Source: Acidovorax sp. HMWF029 (lineage in GTDB: Bacteria; Pseudomonadota; Gammaproteobacteria; Burkholderiales; Burkholderiaceae_C). Taken from it: a stretch of 40,174 nt of DNA. The DNA is taken from the NCBI RefSeq assembly GCF_003060895.1, contig NZ_QAIH01000328.1, forward strand, positions 42,705-82,878. Direction: 5' to 3'. How positions within the stretch are numbered: position 1 is the stretch's first letter; each line of letters opens with the position of its first letter. Below, piece after piece: positions 16,914 through 26,562 of the stretch. Under the pieces are notes generated by a model. That model was not told where the DNA came from, did not search any database, and worked only from the letters and a program-made list of their open reading frames with translations. Made by a program: the position numbers and the translations under genes.

Positions 16914-17963
16914 ATGAAGATCTTTCGCGGCTTCCACCACCCTGGCATTGCCCATGCCTGCGCGCTGACCATCGGCAACTTCGATGGCGTACACCGGGGT
17001 CACCAGGCCATGCTGGCGCTGCTCAACAGCGAGGCGGCGCACCGGGGCGTGGAAAGTTGCGTGCTGACCTTCGAGCCCCACCCGCGCGACTATTTCGCCG
17101 GCCTTCACAACAAGCCGGAACTGGCACCGGCGCGCATCGGCACCCTGCGTGACAAACTCACCGAACTGGCCCGCTGCGGCGTGCAGCAGACCGTGGTGCT
17201 GCCATTTGACGCCCGTCTGGCCGGCCAGTCACCGGACGCATTCATTGACGAAGTGCTGATCCAGGGGCTGGGCGCCCGTTACGTGCTGGTGGGCGACGAC
17301 TTCCGCTTTGGCCGCCAGCGCGCGGGCGACTACGCCATGCTGGATGCGGCGGGGCAAGCCAAGGGCTTTGACGTGGCGCGCATGAACAGCTACGAGGTGC
17401 ATGGGCTGCGCGTGTCCAGTTCCGCCGTGCGCCAGGCGCTGGCCGCAGGCGACATGGAGGCCGCCGCGCGCCTGCTGGGGCGGCCCTACACCATCAGCGG
17501 CCATGTGGTGCATGGCCGCAAGCTGGGGCGCGAACTGGGTGCCACGGCAGAGGGCGCGGGCAACGGCTTTCGCACCCTCAACCTGCGGTTTGCGCACTGG
17601 AAGCCCGCCGCCAGCGGCATCTTTGCGGTGCTGGTGCATGGCCTGGCCGATGGCCCGCTGCCGGGTGTGGCCAACCTGGGCGTGCGCCCCTCGCTGGACC
17701 CGAACGACGTCAACGGTGGCCGCGTGCTGCTGGAAACCCATTGCCTGCAGTGGCCCGCCGATCTGGGGCCTGAGGGGGCGTACGGTAAAATCGTGCGTGT
17801 GGAACTTCTGCACAAACTGCACGACGAGCTCAAATACGACGGTCTGGATGCCTTGACGAAGGGCATCGCCAAAGACTGCGCCGACGCGCGTGCCTACTTT
17901 GCCTCGGCCCAGGCACCCAACCACACCGAGACCCGGCGTCAGACCACGCGCGACCGAATTTAG
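16914..17963 (+). CDS. ribF: Bifunctional riboflavin kinase / FAD synthetase
   Basis: This enzyme makes FMN and FAD from riboflavin. It has 349 residues, slightly longer than usual. The N-terminal FAD synthetase domain has TIGNFDGVHRGHQ (residues 19-31), VLTFEPHPRDYF, GDDFRFGRQRAGD and VSSSAVRQAL. The C-terminal kinase domain starts at about 185 (RPYTISGHVVHGRKLGRELG). The usual G-[FY]-P-T-x-N kinase motif reads GFRTLN here, with Arg in place of Pro, and is preceded by a small insertion ATAEGAGN. The metal-binding Thr and Asn are kept, so kinase activity is plausible. The ATG at 16914 follows AACAAACCG with no strong ribosome site. The ribF-ileS-lspA order is conserved in proteobacteria. A weak CTATCAAAAAGATAAC sequence near 16893-16908 may be a degraded end of the dispersed repeat. 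No FMN riboswitch was seen. Confidence 0.95.
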   Translation: MKIFRGFHHPGIAHACALTIGNFDGVHRGHQAMLALLNSEAAHRGVESCVLTFEPHPRDYFAGLHNKPELAPARIGTLRDKLTELARCGVQQTVVLPFDARLAGQSPDAFIDEVLIQGLGARYVLVGDDFRFGRQRAGDYAMLDAAGQAKGFDVARMNSYEVHGLRVSSSAVRQALAAGDMEAAARLLGRPYTISGHVVHGRKLGRELGATAEGAGNGFRTLNLRFAHWKPAASGIFAVLVHGLADGPLPGVANLGVRPSLDPNDVNGGRVLLETHCLQWPADLGPEGAYGKIVRVELLHKLHDELKYDGLDALTKGIAKDCADARAYFASAQAPNHTETRRQTTRDRI

Positions 17964-18076
17964 GGGGCTGCCTGCGCAGCGCCTGCCCTGCAGGCACTAC
18001 ACCTCCCGCGTTTCGCTCCCTGTTTCCCCGCATTGCTCCGGGCCTGCCCCGGAATGCCCCGTTTTAAGGCTCCCCC

Positions 18077-20947
18077 ATGTCCGACAACGCCAGTACCCCC
18101 GCATCCACCGCCACGGATTACCGCAGCACGCTGAACCTGCCCGACACCCCCTTCCCCATGCGCGGCGACCTGCCTAAGCGCGAGCCGGGCTGGGTAAAGG
18201 AATGGGAAGACAAAGGCACCTACAAGCGCCTGCGCGACGCACGCCGGGGTGCGCCCAAGTTCATCCTGCACGATGGCCCGCCCTATGCCAACGGGCAGAT
18301 CCACATGGGCCACGCGGTGAACAAGATCTTGAAGGACATGATCACCAAGGCGCGCCAGCTCGAAGGCTTTGACGCGCTGTACGTGCCCGGCTGGGACTGC
18401 CACGGCCTGCCGATCGAAAACGCCATCGAGAAGAAATACGGCCGCAACCTGAGCCGCGACGACATGCAGGCCAAGAGCCGCGCGTTCGCCACCGATCAGA
18501 TCGCGCAGCAGATGACGGACTTCAAGCGCCTGGGCGTGCTGGGCGAATGGGACAACCCCTACAAGACCATGAACTTCGCCAACGAGGCGGGCGAGATCCG
18601 TGCGTTCAAACGCGTGATGGAGCGTGGCTTTGTGTACCGTGGCCTCAAGCCCGTGTACTGGTGCTTTGACTGCGGCTCGTCGCTGGCCGAGTTCGAGATC
18701 GAGTACCAGGACAAGAAGAGCACCACGCTGGATGTGGCCTTCAAGTCACACGACCCAGCCCAGCTGGCCGCAGCCTTTGGCCTGCCCTCGCTAACCAAAG
18801 ACGCGTTTGTGGTCATCTGGACCACCACCGCATGGACCATCCCCGCCAACCAAGCCCTGAACCTGAACCCCGAAATCACCTACGCGCTGGTCGATGCGGG
18901 CGAACGCCTGCTGCTGGTGGCCGAGCCCCTGGTGGCCTCGTGCCTGGAGCGCTATGGCCTCACGGGCAGCGTGCTGGCCACCACCCTGGGCAAGAACCTG
19001 GGCGGCCTGGAGTTTGAGCACCCTCTGTACGACGTCGATGCAGGCTACCGCCGCCTCGCCCCGGTGTACCTGGCCGACTACGCCACGGCCGACGACGGCA
19101 CGGGTATCGTGCACTCGTCGCCCGCCTACGGTCTGGAAGACTTCAACTCCTGCCGCGCGCATGGCATGGCGCTGGACGACATCCTGAACCCCGTGCAAGG
19201 CAACGGCACCTATGCGGCCGACTTCCCGCTGTTCGGCGGCCTGCACATCTGGAAGGCCGTGCCCGTCATCATCGAAGCCCTGCGCAACGCGGGCCGACTG
19301 ATGACCACCAAGGACATCACCCACAGCTACCCGCACTGCTGGCGCCACAAGACGCCAGTGATCTACCGTGCTGCGGCCCAGTGGTTCATCCGCATGGACG
19401 AAGGCGAAGGCGTGTTCACCAAAGCTGGCGAAAAGCCCGCCAAGACGCTGCGCCAGATCGCCCTGGACGCCATCGAGCACACCAGCTTCTACCCCGAAAA
19501 CGGCAAGGCCCGCCTGCACGACATGATCGCCGGGCGGCCCGACTGGTGTATCTCGCGCCAGCGCAGCTGGGGCGTGCCCATCCCGTTCTTCCTGCACAAG
19601 GATTCGGGCGAGCTGCACCCGCGCACCATGGAGATCATGGACCAGGCGGCAGCCATCGTCGAAAAGGGCGGCATCGAGGCCTGGAGCCGCGTGACCACCG
19701 AAGAGATCCTGGGCGCCGAAGACGCGCCGCACTACACCAAGAGCACCGACATCCTGGAAGTGTGGTTCGACTCCGGCTCCACCTTCAGCCACGTGCTGCG
19801 CGGCACGCACGCGCCGCAATTCCACGACCAGGGCCCCGAGGCCGATCTGTACCTGGAAGGCCATGACCAGCACCGCGGCTGGTTCCACAGCTCGCTGTTG
19901 CTGGCATCCGCGCTCGAAGGCCGCGCGCCCTACCGCGGCCTGCTGACCCACGGCTTCACCGTGGACAGCCAGGGTCGCAAGATGAGCAAGTCGCTGGGCA
20001 ACGGCATCGACCCGCAAGAAATCAACAAGAAGCTGGGCGCCGAGATCATCCGCCTGTGGGTGGCTGCCAGCGACTACTCCGGCGACATCGCGGGCGACGA
20101 GAAGATCCTGGCCCGTGTGGTGGACGCCTACCGCCGCATCCGCAACACCCTGCGCTTCCTGCTGGCCAACGTGAGCGACTTCGACCCGGCCCGGGACGCC
20201 GTGCCGTTCGACCAGATGCTGGAGATCGACCGCTACGCGCTCACCCGTGCGTCCGAGTTCCAGGCCGAGGTGCTGGCGCACTACAAGGTGTACGAGTTCC
20301 ACCCCGTGGTGGCCAAGCTGCAGCTGTACTGCTCAGAAGACCTGGGCGGGTTCTACCTGGACGTGCTCAAGGACCGCCTGTACACCACGGCGCCCAAGAG
20401 CCTGGCCCGCCGCAGCGCGCAGACCGCGCTCTACAACATCACGCACGCCATGCTGCGCTGGATGGCACCGTTCCTGTCCTTCACGGCCGAAGAGGCGTGG
20501 AAGGTGTTCGGCAACTCCGACTCCATCTTCCTGGAGACCTACAGCAACGTGGCGGGCGTGGGTGCCGGTGCCGACGAAGGCCTGCTGGCCAAGTGGTCAC
20601 GCATCCGCGAGATCCGCGACGCGGTGAACAAGGAGATCGAAGCGCTGCGCGCCGATGGCAAGGTGGGTTCCTCCCTGCAGGCCACCGTCACGCTGACGGC
20701 GGCCCCGGAAGACCACGCGCTGCTGGCCAGCCTGGGGGATGACCTGAAGTTCGTCTTCATCACCTCCGCTATCGAATTGATAGCCGGTAGCGCTCTACAG
20801 ATAAGCGTCAAGCCCAGTTCTGATGCCAAATGCGAGCGCTGCTGGCACTACCGCAGCGATGTAGGCAGCGATGCCGCCCACCCCACCATCTGTGGCCGCT
20901 GCACCAGCAACCTCCACGGCGACGGCGAAAGCCGGGCCCACGCGTGA
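18077..20947 (+). CDS. ileS: Isoleucyl-tRNA synthetase, carrying a repeat-derived segment near the zinc finger
   Basis: This enzyme charges tRNA-Ile. At 956 residues it is the expected length. Class I signatures are present: HMGH (His76-His79, the HIGH box, in [13 protein letters not shown]) and KMSKS (635-639). The CP1 editing domain is present ([26 protein letters not shown]). The C-terminal zinc finger uses Cys919, Cys922, Cys939 and Cys942 ([16 protein letters not shown]). Residues about 898-915 ([18 protein letters not shown]), just before the finger, are encoded by a copy of the dispersed repeat in reverse orientation (20768-20821), with no change to the frame. The stop overlaps the lspA start by one base (TGATG), so the genes are coupled. 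The 113-bp gap after ribF holds no recognised signal. Confidence 0.97.
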   Translation: MSDNASTPASTATDYRSTLNLPDTPFPMRGDLPKREPGWVKEWEDKGTYKRLRDARRGAPKFILHDGPPYANGQIHMGHAVNKILKDMITKARQLEGFDALYVPGWDCHGLPIENAIEKKYGRNLSRDDMQAKSRAFATDQIAQQMTDFKRLGVLGEWDNPYKTMNFANEAGEIRAFKRVMERGFVYRGLKPVYWCFDCGSSLAEFEIEYQDKKSTTLDVAFKSHDPAQLAAAFGLPSLTKDAFVVIWTTTAWTIPANQALNLNPEITYALVDAGERLLLVAEPLVASCLERYGLTGSVLATTLGKNLGGLEFEHPLYDVDAGYRRLAPVYLADYATADDGTGIVHSSPAYGLEDFNSCRAHGMALDDILNPVQGNGTYAADFPLFGGLHIWKAVPVIIEALRNAGRLMTTKDITHSYPHCWRHKTPVIYRAAAQWFIRMDEGEGVFTKAGEKPAKTLRQIALDAIEHTSFYPENGKARLHDMIAGRPDWCISRQRSWGVPIPFFLHKDSGELHPRTMEIMDQAAAIVEKGGIEAWSRVTTEEILGAEDAPHYTKSTDILEVWFDSGSTFSHVLRGTHAPQFHDQGPEADLYLEGHDQHRGWFHSSLLLASALEGRAPYRGLLTHGFTVDSQGRKMSKSLGNGIDPQEINKKLGAEIIRLWVAASDYSGDIAGDEKILARVVDAYRRIRNTLRFLLANVSDFDPARDAVPFDQMLEIDRYALTRASEFQAEVLAHYKVYEFHPVVAKLQLYCSEDLGGFYLDVLKDRLYTTAPKSLARRSAQTALYNITHAMLRWMAPFLSFTAEEAWKVFGNSDSIFLETYSNVAGVGAGADEGLLAKWSRIREIRDAVNKEIEALRADGKVGSSLQATVTLTAAPEDHALLASLGDDLKFVFITSAIELIAGSALQISVKPSSDAKCERCWHYRSDVGSDAAHPTICGRCTSNLHGDGESRAHA
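20768..20821 (-). repeat. Dispersed ~55-bp element, copy C (inside ileS)
   Basis: GCTATCGAATTGATAGC starts the copy, followed by CGGTAGCGCTCTACAGATAAGC and a CCC-rich end; this is the reverse complement of the element in copies A and B. The host gene reads it as A-x-x-L-I-A-x-x-A-x-Q-x-x-V-K, the same frame as copy G in the SDR gene. Confidence 0.72.
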
Positions 20948-21465
20948 TGGCGAGCACCTCCGCACGGAACGGCCCGCACATCTTGGTCTGGCTGGCCTGG
21001 GCTGCGGTGCTGATGGTGGCCGACCAGATCACCAAGACGCTGATCCTGGACAACTACAGGCTGGGCGACTCCACAGTCATCACCAGCTTTTTCAACATCG
21101 TGCGGGCGCACAACACGGGCGCCGCGTTCTCGTTCCTGGCCAATGCCGGGGGCTGGCAGCGCTGGCTGTTCACGGGCATCGGTCTGGTGGCCACGATTTT
21201 CATCGTGTGGCAACTGCGTGCGCACCCGAGCCAAAAGCTGTTCTGCTTCTCGCTGGCCAGCATCCTGGGCGGTGCTGTGGGCAACGTGGTGGACCGCCTG
21301 ATGCATGGCTACGTGGTGGATTTTCTCGACTTCCACTGGGACTTCCTCTCGGGCATCTTCCACGGCGGCCATTTCCCGGCCTTCAACCTGGCGGATATGG
21401 CCATCAGCATCGGCGCCGCCTGCCTGATCCTGGACGAGCTGCTGAGGATGCGGCGCGAGCGCTAA
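20947..21465 (+). CDS. lspA: Prolipoprotein signal peptidase (signal peptidase II)
   Basis: A 172-residue inner-membrane aspartyl protease that cuts signal peptides from prolipoproteins after lipid attachment. Four membrane spans are visible (about 11-28, 70-89, 98-114, 150-165). The conserved motifs are [29 protein letters not shown] (Asp116, catalytic) and [14 protein letters not shown] (Asp150, catalytic), equivalent to Asp124 and Asp143 in the Pseudomonas enzyme. Its ATG overlaps the ileS stop codon by one base (TGATG), which indicates translational coupling. A strong terminator ends the operon at 21500. One likely client is encoded here: the lipobox hydrolase at 6828-8222. Confidence 0.97.
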   Translation: MASTSARNGPHILVWLAWAAVLMVADQITKTLILDNYRLGDSTVITSFFNIVRAHNTGAAFSFLANAGGWQRWLFTGIGLVATIFIVWQLRAHPSQKLFCFSLASILGGAVGNVVDRLMHGYVVDFLDFHWDFLSGIFHGGHFPAFNLADMAISIGAACLILDELLRMRRER

Positions 21466-21499
21466 TGCTTACGCCCTGACCTGCTCCCCGCACCAACGC

Positions 21500-21530
21500 A
21501 ATGGCCCGCTTTCAGCGGGCCATTGGTTTT
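21500..21530 (+). terminator. Rho-independent terminator of the ribF-ileS-lspA block
   Basis: The stem AATGGCCCGCT (21500-21510) / AGCGGGCCATT (21514-21524) is perfect, has a 3-nt loop, and is followed by GGTTTTT. It lies 34 bp after the lspA stop. Confidence 0.93.
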
Positions 21531-21612
21531 TGGGCGACATCCACGTGTGAACGCTACCCCTCGGGTTATCCCGGTGGGGTCGGATGTCATCGCCTCGTCA
21601 TACTGCGATGCT

Positions 21613-21634
21613 TCAATGTAAACGATTACATTGA
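21613..21634. promoter_or_regulatory. LacI-type operator candidate upstream of the regulator gene
   Basis: Perfect 9-bp arms TCAATGTAA and TTACATTGA flank the core ACGA. The resulting TGTAAACGATTACA core is the usual shape of a LacI/GalR-family operator, with a central CG. It lies 107 bp upstream of the lacI-type gene start, so autoregulation is the simplest reading. Confidence 0.72.
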
Positions 21635-21741
21635 TCGAACTTCCGCAAACCTCAACGCAACAAGCGCCATTGCCTTGGGGCGAGACACAGGCCCAAGACC
21701 CATTGTGCGTGTGCGGAAGTCATGTTTGCGAAAGGCATGGC

Positions 21742-22737
21742 ATGAGCATTCAGGACGTAGCCCGTGAAGCGGGGGTTTCTGTGGCCACGGTGTCGCGGGT
21801 TTTTAACCTGCCAGACAAGGTGACGGCTGCAACGCGCGAACACGTAGAGCAAGTAGCGCGCGCGCTGGGATACCTACCCAACGCCAGTGCGCGCACTTTG
21901 CGCACCCAACGCAGCCGCGTGCTGGGCGTGGTGCTGCCCACACTCACCAACCCGGTGTTTGCCGAATGCCTGGAGGGCATTGCGCGTGCAGCGTCGGCGG
22001 GTGGATACGCCATCTCGCCGTTCACCACCGATTACCGTATCGACCAGGAAGAGCGCGCAGTCAACCTGCTGCTCGCCGGCAATGTGGACGGCATGATTCT
22101 GGTTGTCTCCAACCCCGCCACTTCCGCAGGCCTGGTACGCCTGGCAGAAACGGGCCTGCCTTATGTGCTGGCCTACAACCGCCACCCCGAACACCCCTGC
22201 GTGTCGGTGAACAGTGAGCAGGCAACGGCCGATCTGGTGGCGCACCTGGTGGCGCTGGGCCACCGGCGCATCACCATGGTGAGCGGCCAGCTGTCGGCAT
22301 CGGACCGGGCACAACAGCGCTGCCGGGGCTTTCGCCGTGGCATGCAGGCCGCCTCGCTGGGCGATGGCGACGTGCTGGAGGTACCCTTTTTGGCCACCGC
22401 CGTGACCGGAATCGGCGCCCTGCTGCAGCAATCTTCAGCACCCACAGCACTGGTGTGCTCCAACGACCTGCTGGCAATCCGCAGCATTCGAGCCGCACAC
22501 CTGGCCAGCTTGGCCGTGCCGCGCGACCTGAGCGTCGCGGGCTTCGATGGCATTGCGATCGGTGAAGACCTCACCCCCATGCTGAGCACCGTGGTGCAGC
22601 CCAACGCGGACATCGGTCGCAACAGTGTGGAACTGCTGGTGCAGTCCATCGCAGGCGGCACGCCACTGCTGCCCGACGCCAGCCTCACGCTGGCCCACCA
22701 CTTTCGCAAGGGCGAGTCGTGCGCTGCCTGCGCCTGA
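21742..22737 (+). CDS. LacI/GalR-family transcriptional regulator
   Basis: A 331-residue repressor of typical length. The N-terminal helix-turn-helix reads MSIQDVAREAGVSVATVSRV, with the hinge LGYLPNASARTLRTQRS. The sugar-binding-like core follows (VLGVVLPTLTNPVFAECLEGI; DGMILVVSNP; GHRRITMVSG; ALVCSNDLLAI; VAGFDGIAIGEDLTPMLSTVVQP). The ATG at 21742 was chosen because the HTH begins at once; an upstream in-frame extension to 21631 crosses the operator region. It is the first gene of a cluster that continues with an ABC importer 106 bp downstream, and it most likely controls that importer and itself via the palindrome at 21613. The effector cannot be named from the sequence. Confidence 0.95.
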   Translation: MSIQDVAREAGVSVATVSRVFNLPDKVTAATREHVEQVARALGYLPNASARTLRTQRSRVLGVVLPTLTNPVFAECLEGIARAASAGGYAISPFTTDYRIDQEERAVNLLLAGNVDGMILVVSNPATSAGLVRLAETGLPYVLAYNRHPEHPCVSVNSEQATADLVAHLVALGHRRITMVSGQLSASDRAQQRCRGFRRGMQAASLGDGDVLEVPFLATAVTGIGALLQQSSAPTALVCSNDLLAIRSIRAAHLASLAVPRDLSVAGFDGIAIGEDLTPMLSTVVQPNADIGRNSVELLVQSIAGGTPLLPDASLTLAHHFRKGESCAACA

Positions 22738-22774
22738 CGCCCCACCCCGCTCACCCCCAGAAAGTTTCCCGTAC

Positions 22775-22792
22775 CGAGAAAACCCGTTCTCG
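22775..22792. promoter_or_regulatory. Small inverted repeat upstream of the ABC importer operon
   Basis: Arms CGAGAA (22775-22780) and TTCTCG (22787-22792) flank AACCCG. It lies in the 106-bp gap between lacI and the binding-protein gene, 51 bp before the start. It does not match the palindrome at 21613 closely, so a role as a second operator is a weak guess. Confidence 0.3.
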
Positions 22793-22843
22793 CTGTCTCC
22801 GAACTTCCCCTTCAAGCCACCTCTGATCACACAGGAGCCTTTC

Positions 22844-23857
22844 ATGAAACACACGTTCTCCACCCTGGCCCGCACCGCGGCGCTTGCCCTCGGCATCGCT
22901 GCCAGCAGCGCGGCGATGGCGCAAACGGCCATTTGCTACAACTGCCCGCCGGAGTGGGCCGACTGGGGCACCCAGCTCAAGGCCATCAAGGCGAAAACCG
23001 GCATCACCGTACCGCCCGACAACAAGAACTCCGGCCAGTCGCTGGCGCAACTGGTGGCTGAACGCGCCAGCCCTGTGGCCGACGTGACCTATCTGGGCGT
23101 CACGTTTGCCATCCAGGCGCAAAAAGACGGCGTCGTCGCGGCCTACAAGCCCGCCGCCTGGGCAGAGATTCCGGACGGGCTGAAAGACCCACAGGGTCAC
23201 TGGTTCACCATCCACTCCGGCACGCTGGGCTTCATGGTCAACGTGGATGCGCTCAATGGCAAACCCGTCCCACGTTCGTGGGCCGACCTGCTCAAGCCCG
23301 AGTACAAGGGCCTGATCGGCTACCTGGACCCCGCCTCGGCCTTCGTGGGCTACGTGGGTGCCGTGGCAGTGAACCAGGCACGCGGCGGCACGCTGGACAA
23401 CTTCGGCCCTGGAATCGACTATTTCAAGGCGCTGCAGAAGAACGAACCCATCGTGCCCAAGCAGACGTCTTATGCGCGTGTGCTTTCGGGCGAGATCGCA
23501 ATCTTGCTGGACTATGACTTCAATGCCTACCGCGCCAAGTACAAGGACAAGGCCAATGTGCAGTTCGTCATCCCGGCTGAAGGCACAGCGGTGGTCCCCT
23601 ACGTGATGAGCCTGACAGCCAACGCTCCCCATGCCGACAACGGCAAGAAGGTGCTGGACTTTGTCCTGTCTGACGAAGGTCAGGCTATCTGGGCCAATGC
23701 CTATCTGCGCCCGGTGCGCGCCAGCGCCATGCCCAAGGAAGTGCAGGCACGCTTTCTGCCTGCCAGCGACTACGCACGCGCCAAGACCGTGGACTACGCC
23801 AAGATGGCCGCCGTCCAGAAGGCCTTTTCGGACCGCTACCTGAAAGAAGTCCAGTAA
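22844..23857 (+). CDS. ABC transporter periplasmic substrate-binding protein
   Basis: A 337-residue exported binding protein of the PotD/FbpA-like class (family 1 extracellular solute-binding fold). The signal peptide spans residues 1-26 (TLARTAALALGIAASSAAMA, cleavage before QTAICYN). The mature protein has LGVTFAIQAQKDGVVAAYKP, HSGTLGFMVNVDALNG, PRSWADLLKPEYKGLIGYLDP and SYARVLSGEIAILLDYDFNAY, the usual lobe-hinge pattern. Two cysteines close together (ICYNCPP) near the mature N-terminus may form a disulfide. A good ribosome site (ACAGGAG) precedes the ATG. It heads an operon with two permeases, an ATPase and a phosphodiesterase. The substrate is not certain: phosphonate, polyamine or iron systems share this fold, and the phosphodiesterase suggests a phosphodiester or phosphonate. 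Confidence 0.92.
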   Translation: MKHTFSTLARTAALALGIAASSAAMAQTAICYNCPPEWADWGTQLKAIKAKTGITVPPDNKNSGQSLAQLVAERASPVADVTYLGVTFAIQAQKDGVVAAYKPAAWAEIPDGLKDPQGHWFTIHSGTLGFMVNVDALNGKPVPRSWADLLKPEYKGLIGYLDPASAFVGYVGAVAVNQARGGTLDNFGPGIDYFKALQKNEPIVPKQTSYARVLSGEIAILLDYDFNAYRAKYKDKANVQFVIPAEGTAVVPYVMSLTANAPHADNGKKVLDFVLSDEGQAIWANAYLRPVRASAMPKEVQARFLPASDYARAKTVDYAKMAAVQKAFSDRYLKEVQ

Positions 23858-23878
23858 GCCCGCGCGAAAGCAGCCACC

Positions 23879-24694
23879 ATGCGCCAAGGCTCCTCTGCGT
23901 CACGCCTGTTGCTGGTGGGCTGCGCCGCCCCGGCCGCAGCATTCTTTGCAGCCTTCTGGCTGCTACCCGTCGCCTTGCTGCTGGCGCTGCCGGCCAGCAA
24001 GGGCTGGGGCACCTACTTTGCGGTGCTGACGAACAGCCGCTACCTGCAAAGCCTGCTGCAAACGCTGGGCCTGTCGCTCACCGTGACCCTCGTCACGCTC
24101 TTGCTGGGCGCGCTGGTGGGTATCACCCTGGCACGCCAGCGCTTTCGCGGCCGACAGCTGCTGCTGTCGCTGCTCACGCTGCCACTGTCGTTTCCCGGAG
24201 TGATCATCGGTTTTTTCATGATCCTGCTGGGCGGGCGCCAGGGTGTGGTCGCGGACCTGACCCACGCTCTGGGCTGGGGGCGATTCACCTTCGCCTACGG
24301 CCTGACAGGCTTGTTCCTGGCGTACCTGTACTTTTCGTTGCCGCGTGCCATTGCCACCTACACCGCAGCCGCCAGCGCCATGGACCTGCAGCTGGAAGAG
24401 GCCGCGCGCTCACTCGGCGCATCGCGCTGGCGCGTGGCCCGCGATGTGTGGATTCCGGAGTTGGCAGCCACCACGCTGGCCTGCGGCGCCATCGTGTTTG
24501 CCACGGCCATGGGTGCCTTCGGCACAGCCTTCACGCTTGCCAGCAAGTTTGAGGTACTGCCCATCACCATCTACAACGAGTTCACCAACTACGCCAACTT
24601 TGCGCTGGCCGCCAGCCTGTCCATCACGCTGGGGCTGATCACCTGGCTGGTGCTGTGGGTGTCGCGCCGTATCGCGGGCCCTACAGCGTTCTGA
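23879..24694 (+). CDS. ABC transporter permease 1
   Basis: A 271-residue inner-membrane permease of the BPD_transp_1 family, with about six hydrophobic spans beginning near residue 9. The EAA loop that contacts the ATPase is EEAARSLGASRWRVARDVWIPEL (starting about residue 178). The gap after the binding-protein gene is 21 bp and the following permease starts 10 bp after this stop, so all are in one transcript. It pairs with the permease at 24705 to form the channel. The two-permease, one-ATPase layout is that of spermidine/putrescine- and 2-aminoethylphosphonate-type importers. Confidence 0.93.
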   Translation: MRQGSSASRLLLVGCAAPAAAFFAAFWLLPVALLLALPASKGWGTYFAVLTNSRYLQSLLQTLGLSLTVTLVTLLLGALVGITLARQRFRGRQLLLSLLTLPLSFPGVIIGFFMILLGGRQGVVADLTHALGWGRFTFAYGLTGLFLAYLYFSLPRAIATYTAAASAMDLQLEEAARSLGASRWRVARDVWIPELAATTLACGAIVFATAMGAFGTAFTLASKFEVLPITIYNEFTNYANFALAASLSITLGLITWLVLWVSRRIAGPTAF

Positions 24695-24704
24695 AGGCCA
24701 CCCC

Positions 24705-25502
24705 ATGAGAAATGCACGACAAGCTCCCCGCGCGCTCCTGGCGCTCACCGCGCTGGTGGCGCTGTTCATGGTGGCGCCCATTGCGCTGTCGGTAATGGCC
24801 GGTCTGGTCAACAACTACAGCGCCGGGCTCCGAAGCGGCTTCACGCTGCGCTGGATCGGCGAGGTGTGGGACCACTATGGCGGCACCGTCGGCTGGTCGC
24901 TGGTGCTGGCCCTGCTGTGCGTGGTGGGCAACCTGCTCATCGGCGTGCCCTGCGCCTACGCCATGGCCCGCAGCCGCTCACGCTGGGCCCGCCTGCTGGA
25001 AGAACTGCTGACCCTGCCCGTCGCCGTGCCCGGGCTGGCCAGCGCGCTGGCGCTCATCCTGGCCTACGGCACGCTGCAGGGGTTTCGGCAAAGCTTCGCG
25101 TTCATCCTGGTCGGGCACATGGTGTTCACACTGCCCTTTATGGTGCGCACCGTGGGTTCCGCTTTTCAGAAAGACGAGCTGCGCGCGCTGGAAGAAGCCG
25201 CACGCTCGCTCGGCGCCAGCTTTGCGCAGCGCTTTCTGGGCGTGCTGGTGCCCGCCGTTTTGCCCGCCATCGTGGCGGGCAGCCTGATGGTGTTCACATT
25301 GTCCGTGGGCGAATTCAACCTCACCTGGATGCTGCACACCCCGCTCACCCGCACCCTGCCTGTGGGGCTGGCCGACAGCTACGCATCCATGCGCATCGAG
25401 ATCGGTTCAGCCTACACGCTGGTTTTTCTGATCGTCATCCTGCCGGTGCTGTGGGGCTTGCAAGCCATCGGCACCTTCATCGAGAAACACCATGGAACTT
25501 GA
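24705..25502 (+). CDS. ABC transporter permease 2
   Basis: A 265-residue inner-membrane permease with about six spans and the EAA loop EEAARSLGASFAQRFLGVLVPAVL (starting about residue 164). It is similar in plan to permease 1 but clearly divergent in sequence, as in PotB/PotC-type heterodimers. Its last 11 bases overlap the ATPase start at 25492, indicating translational coupling. Phrases such as LPVAVPGLASALALILAYGT and GEFNLTWMLHTP are typical of this permease class. Confidence 0.93.
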   Translation: MRNARQAPRALLALTALVALFMVAPIALSVMAGLVNNYSAGLRSGFTLRWIGEVWDHYGGTVGWSLVLALLCVVGNLLIGVPCAYAMARSRSRWARLLEELLTLPVAVPGLASALALILAYGTLQGFRQSFAFILVGHMVFTLPFMVRTVGSAFQKDELRALEEAARSLGASFAQRFLGVLVPAVLPAIVAGSLMVFTLSVGEFNLTWMLHTPLTRTLPVGLADSYASMRIEIGSAYTLVFLIVILPVLWGLQAIGTFIEKHHGT

Positions 25503-26562
25503 ACGCACGCGCGTGGACGTTGTCCAGTGCGCCAAAACCTATGCCGACGGCACCCGTGGCCTTCACCCCACGGACCTCTCGGTAGAACCCGGTGAGGTCA
25601 TTGCCCTGCTCGGCCCTTCGGGCTGTGGCAAGACTACGCTGCTGCGCCTGATTGCGGGGCTGGAATCGCCCGATGCGGGCAGCCGCATTGCGTTCGGCGG
25701 TACCGATGTGACGCAGCTGCCCATCGAGCAGCGCGGCATTGGCATGGTGTTCCAGCACTACGCACTGTTCCCGCAGATGACGGTGGAGGCCAACATCGGC
25801 TATGGCCTGAAGATCCGCGGCACCGACGAAGCAGAGCGCAGGCGCGTGGTCGGCGAACTCGTGGATCTGGTCCGGCTCAACGGTCTGGAAAAGAAACGCC
25901 CTGCAGAGCTCTCGGGCGGGCAGCGCCAGCGTGTGGCCCTGGCGCGCGCCGTGGCCGTGCGACCGCGCGTGCTGCTGCTTGACGAGCCGCTGACCGCTCT
26001 CGATGCCAAGCTGAAAGAGTCTCTGCGCGACGAACTGGCAGAGCTGCTGCGCCGCCTGCACATCACCGCCATCCATGTCACACACGACCAGCAGGAAGCC
26101 TTGGCCATCGCCGACCGCCTGGCGGTGATGCAGGCGGGGCGCATCGTGCAGGTAGGCGATGGTGAAACGCTGTACCGCACGCCCGCCCACCCCTTCGTGG
26201 CGCAATTCCTGGGGCGGGTCAACACACTGCAACGTGGCGCCCCCAACGCCAACCCCAACGATGAGAACGTGTTGATGCTGGGAGGCCTTTGCCTTCCGCT
26301 ACTGCACCCACTGCAGGCCCACGCCAACGTGCTGGTGCGCCCCGAAGACATCGAGGTGGGCACGCCCGCAGCAGGCTGGGGCCAGGCCCGTGTCACGCGC
26401 CGCAGCTTTCTGGGCGACCGCGTACAGCTTTCGCTCGCACTGGCAGACCAGTCGCCACTGTGCGCCGATGTGGCGCGCGACCACCCCGCACGCCAGGGCG
26501 ACGTAGTGGGCATACGCATTGCCCCTGACCGCCTGATGCCGTGCCAAGACACCCTGGGATGA
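25492..26562 (+). CDS. ABC transporter ATP-binding protein (PotA-like, with TOBE domain)
   Basis: A 356-residue ATPase that powers the importer. All motifs are intact: Walker A GPSGCGKTTLL (41-51), Q-loop Gln88 (FQHYALFPQMTV), signature LSGGQRQRVALARA (140-153), Walker B LLLDEPLTALD (161-171) and H-loop HVTHDQQEAL. The C-terminal about 110 residues form a TOBE-type regulatory domain (NVLVRPEDIEVG; TRRSFLGDRVQLSLAL), as in PotA, MalK and PhnT-like ATPases. The ATG lies inside the end of permease 2. The stop overlaps the preferred ATG of the phosphodiesterase (ATGA at 26559), so the five genes should be one operon. Confidence 0.95.
   Translation: MELERTRVDVVQCAKTYADGTRGLHPTDLSVEPGEVIALLGPSGCGKTTLLRLIAGLESPDAGSRIAFGGTDVTQLPIEQRGIGMVFQHYALFPQMTVEANIGYGLKIRGTDEAERRRVVGELVDLVRLNGLEKKRPAELSGGQRQRVALARAVAVRPRVLLLDEPLTALDAKLKESLRDELAELLRRLHITAIHVTHDQQEALAIADRLAVMQAGRIVQVGDGETLYRTPAHPFVAQFLGRVNTLQRGAPNANPNDENVLMLGGLCLPLLHPLQAHANVLVRPEDIEVGTPAAGWGQARVTRRSFLGDRVQLSLALADQSPLCADVARDHPARQGDVVGIRIAPDRLMPCQDTLG

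Noticed and set aside
18791-20302. Long open frame opposite ileS (503 codons, minus strand)
   Set aside because: It is antisense to a clearly conserved gene; GC-rich codon use commonly leaves such frames open, and the translation has no recognisable domain.
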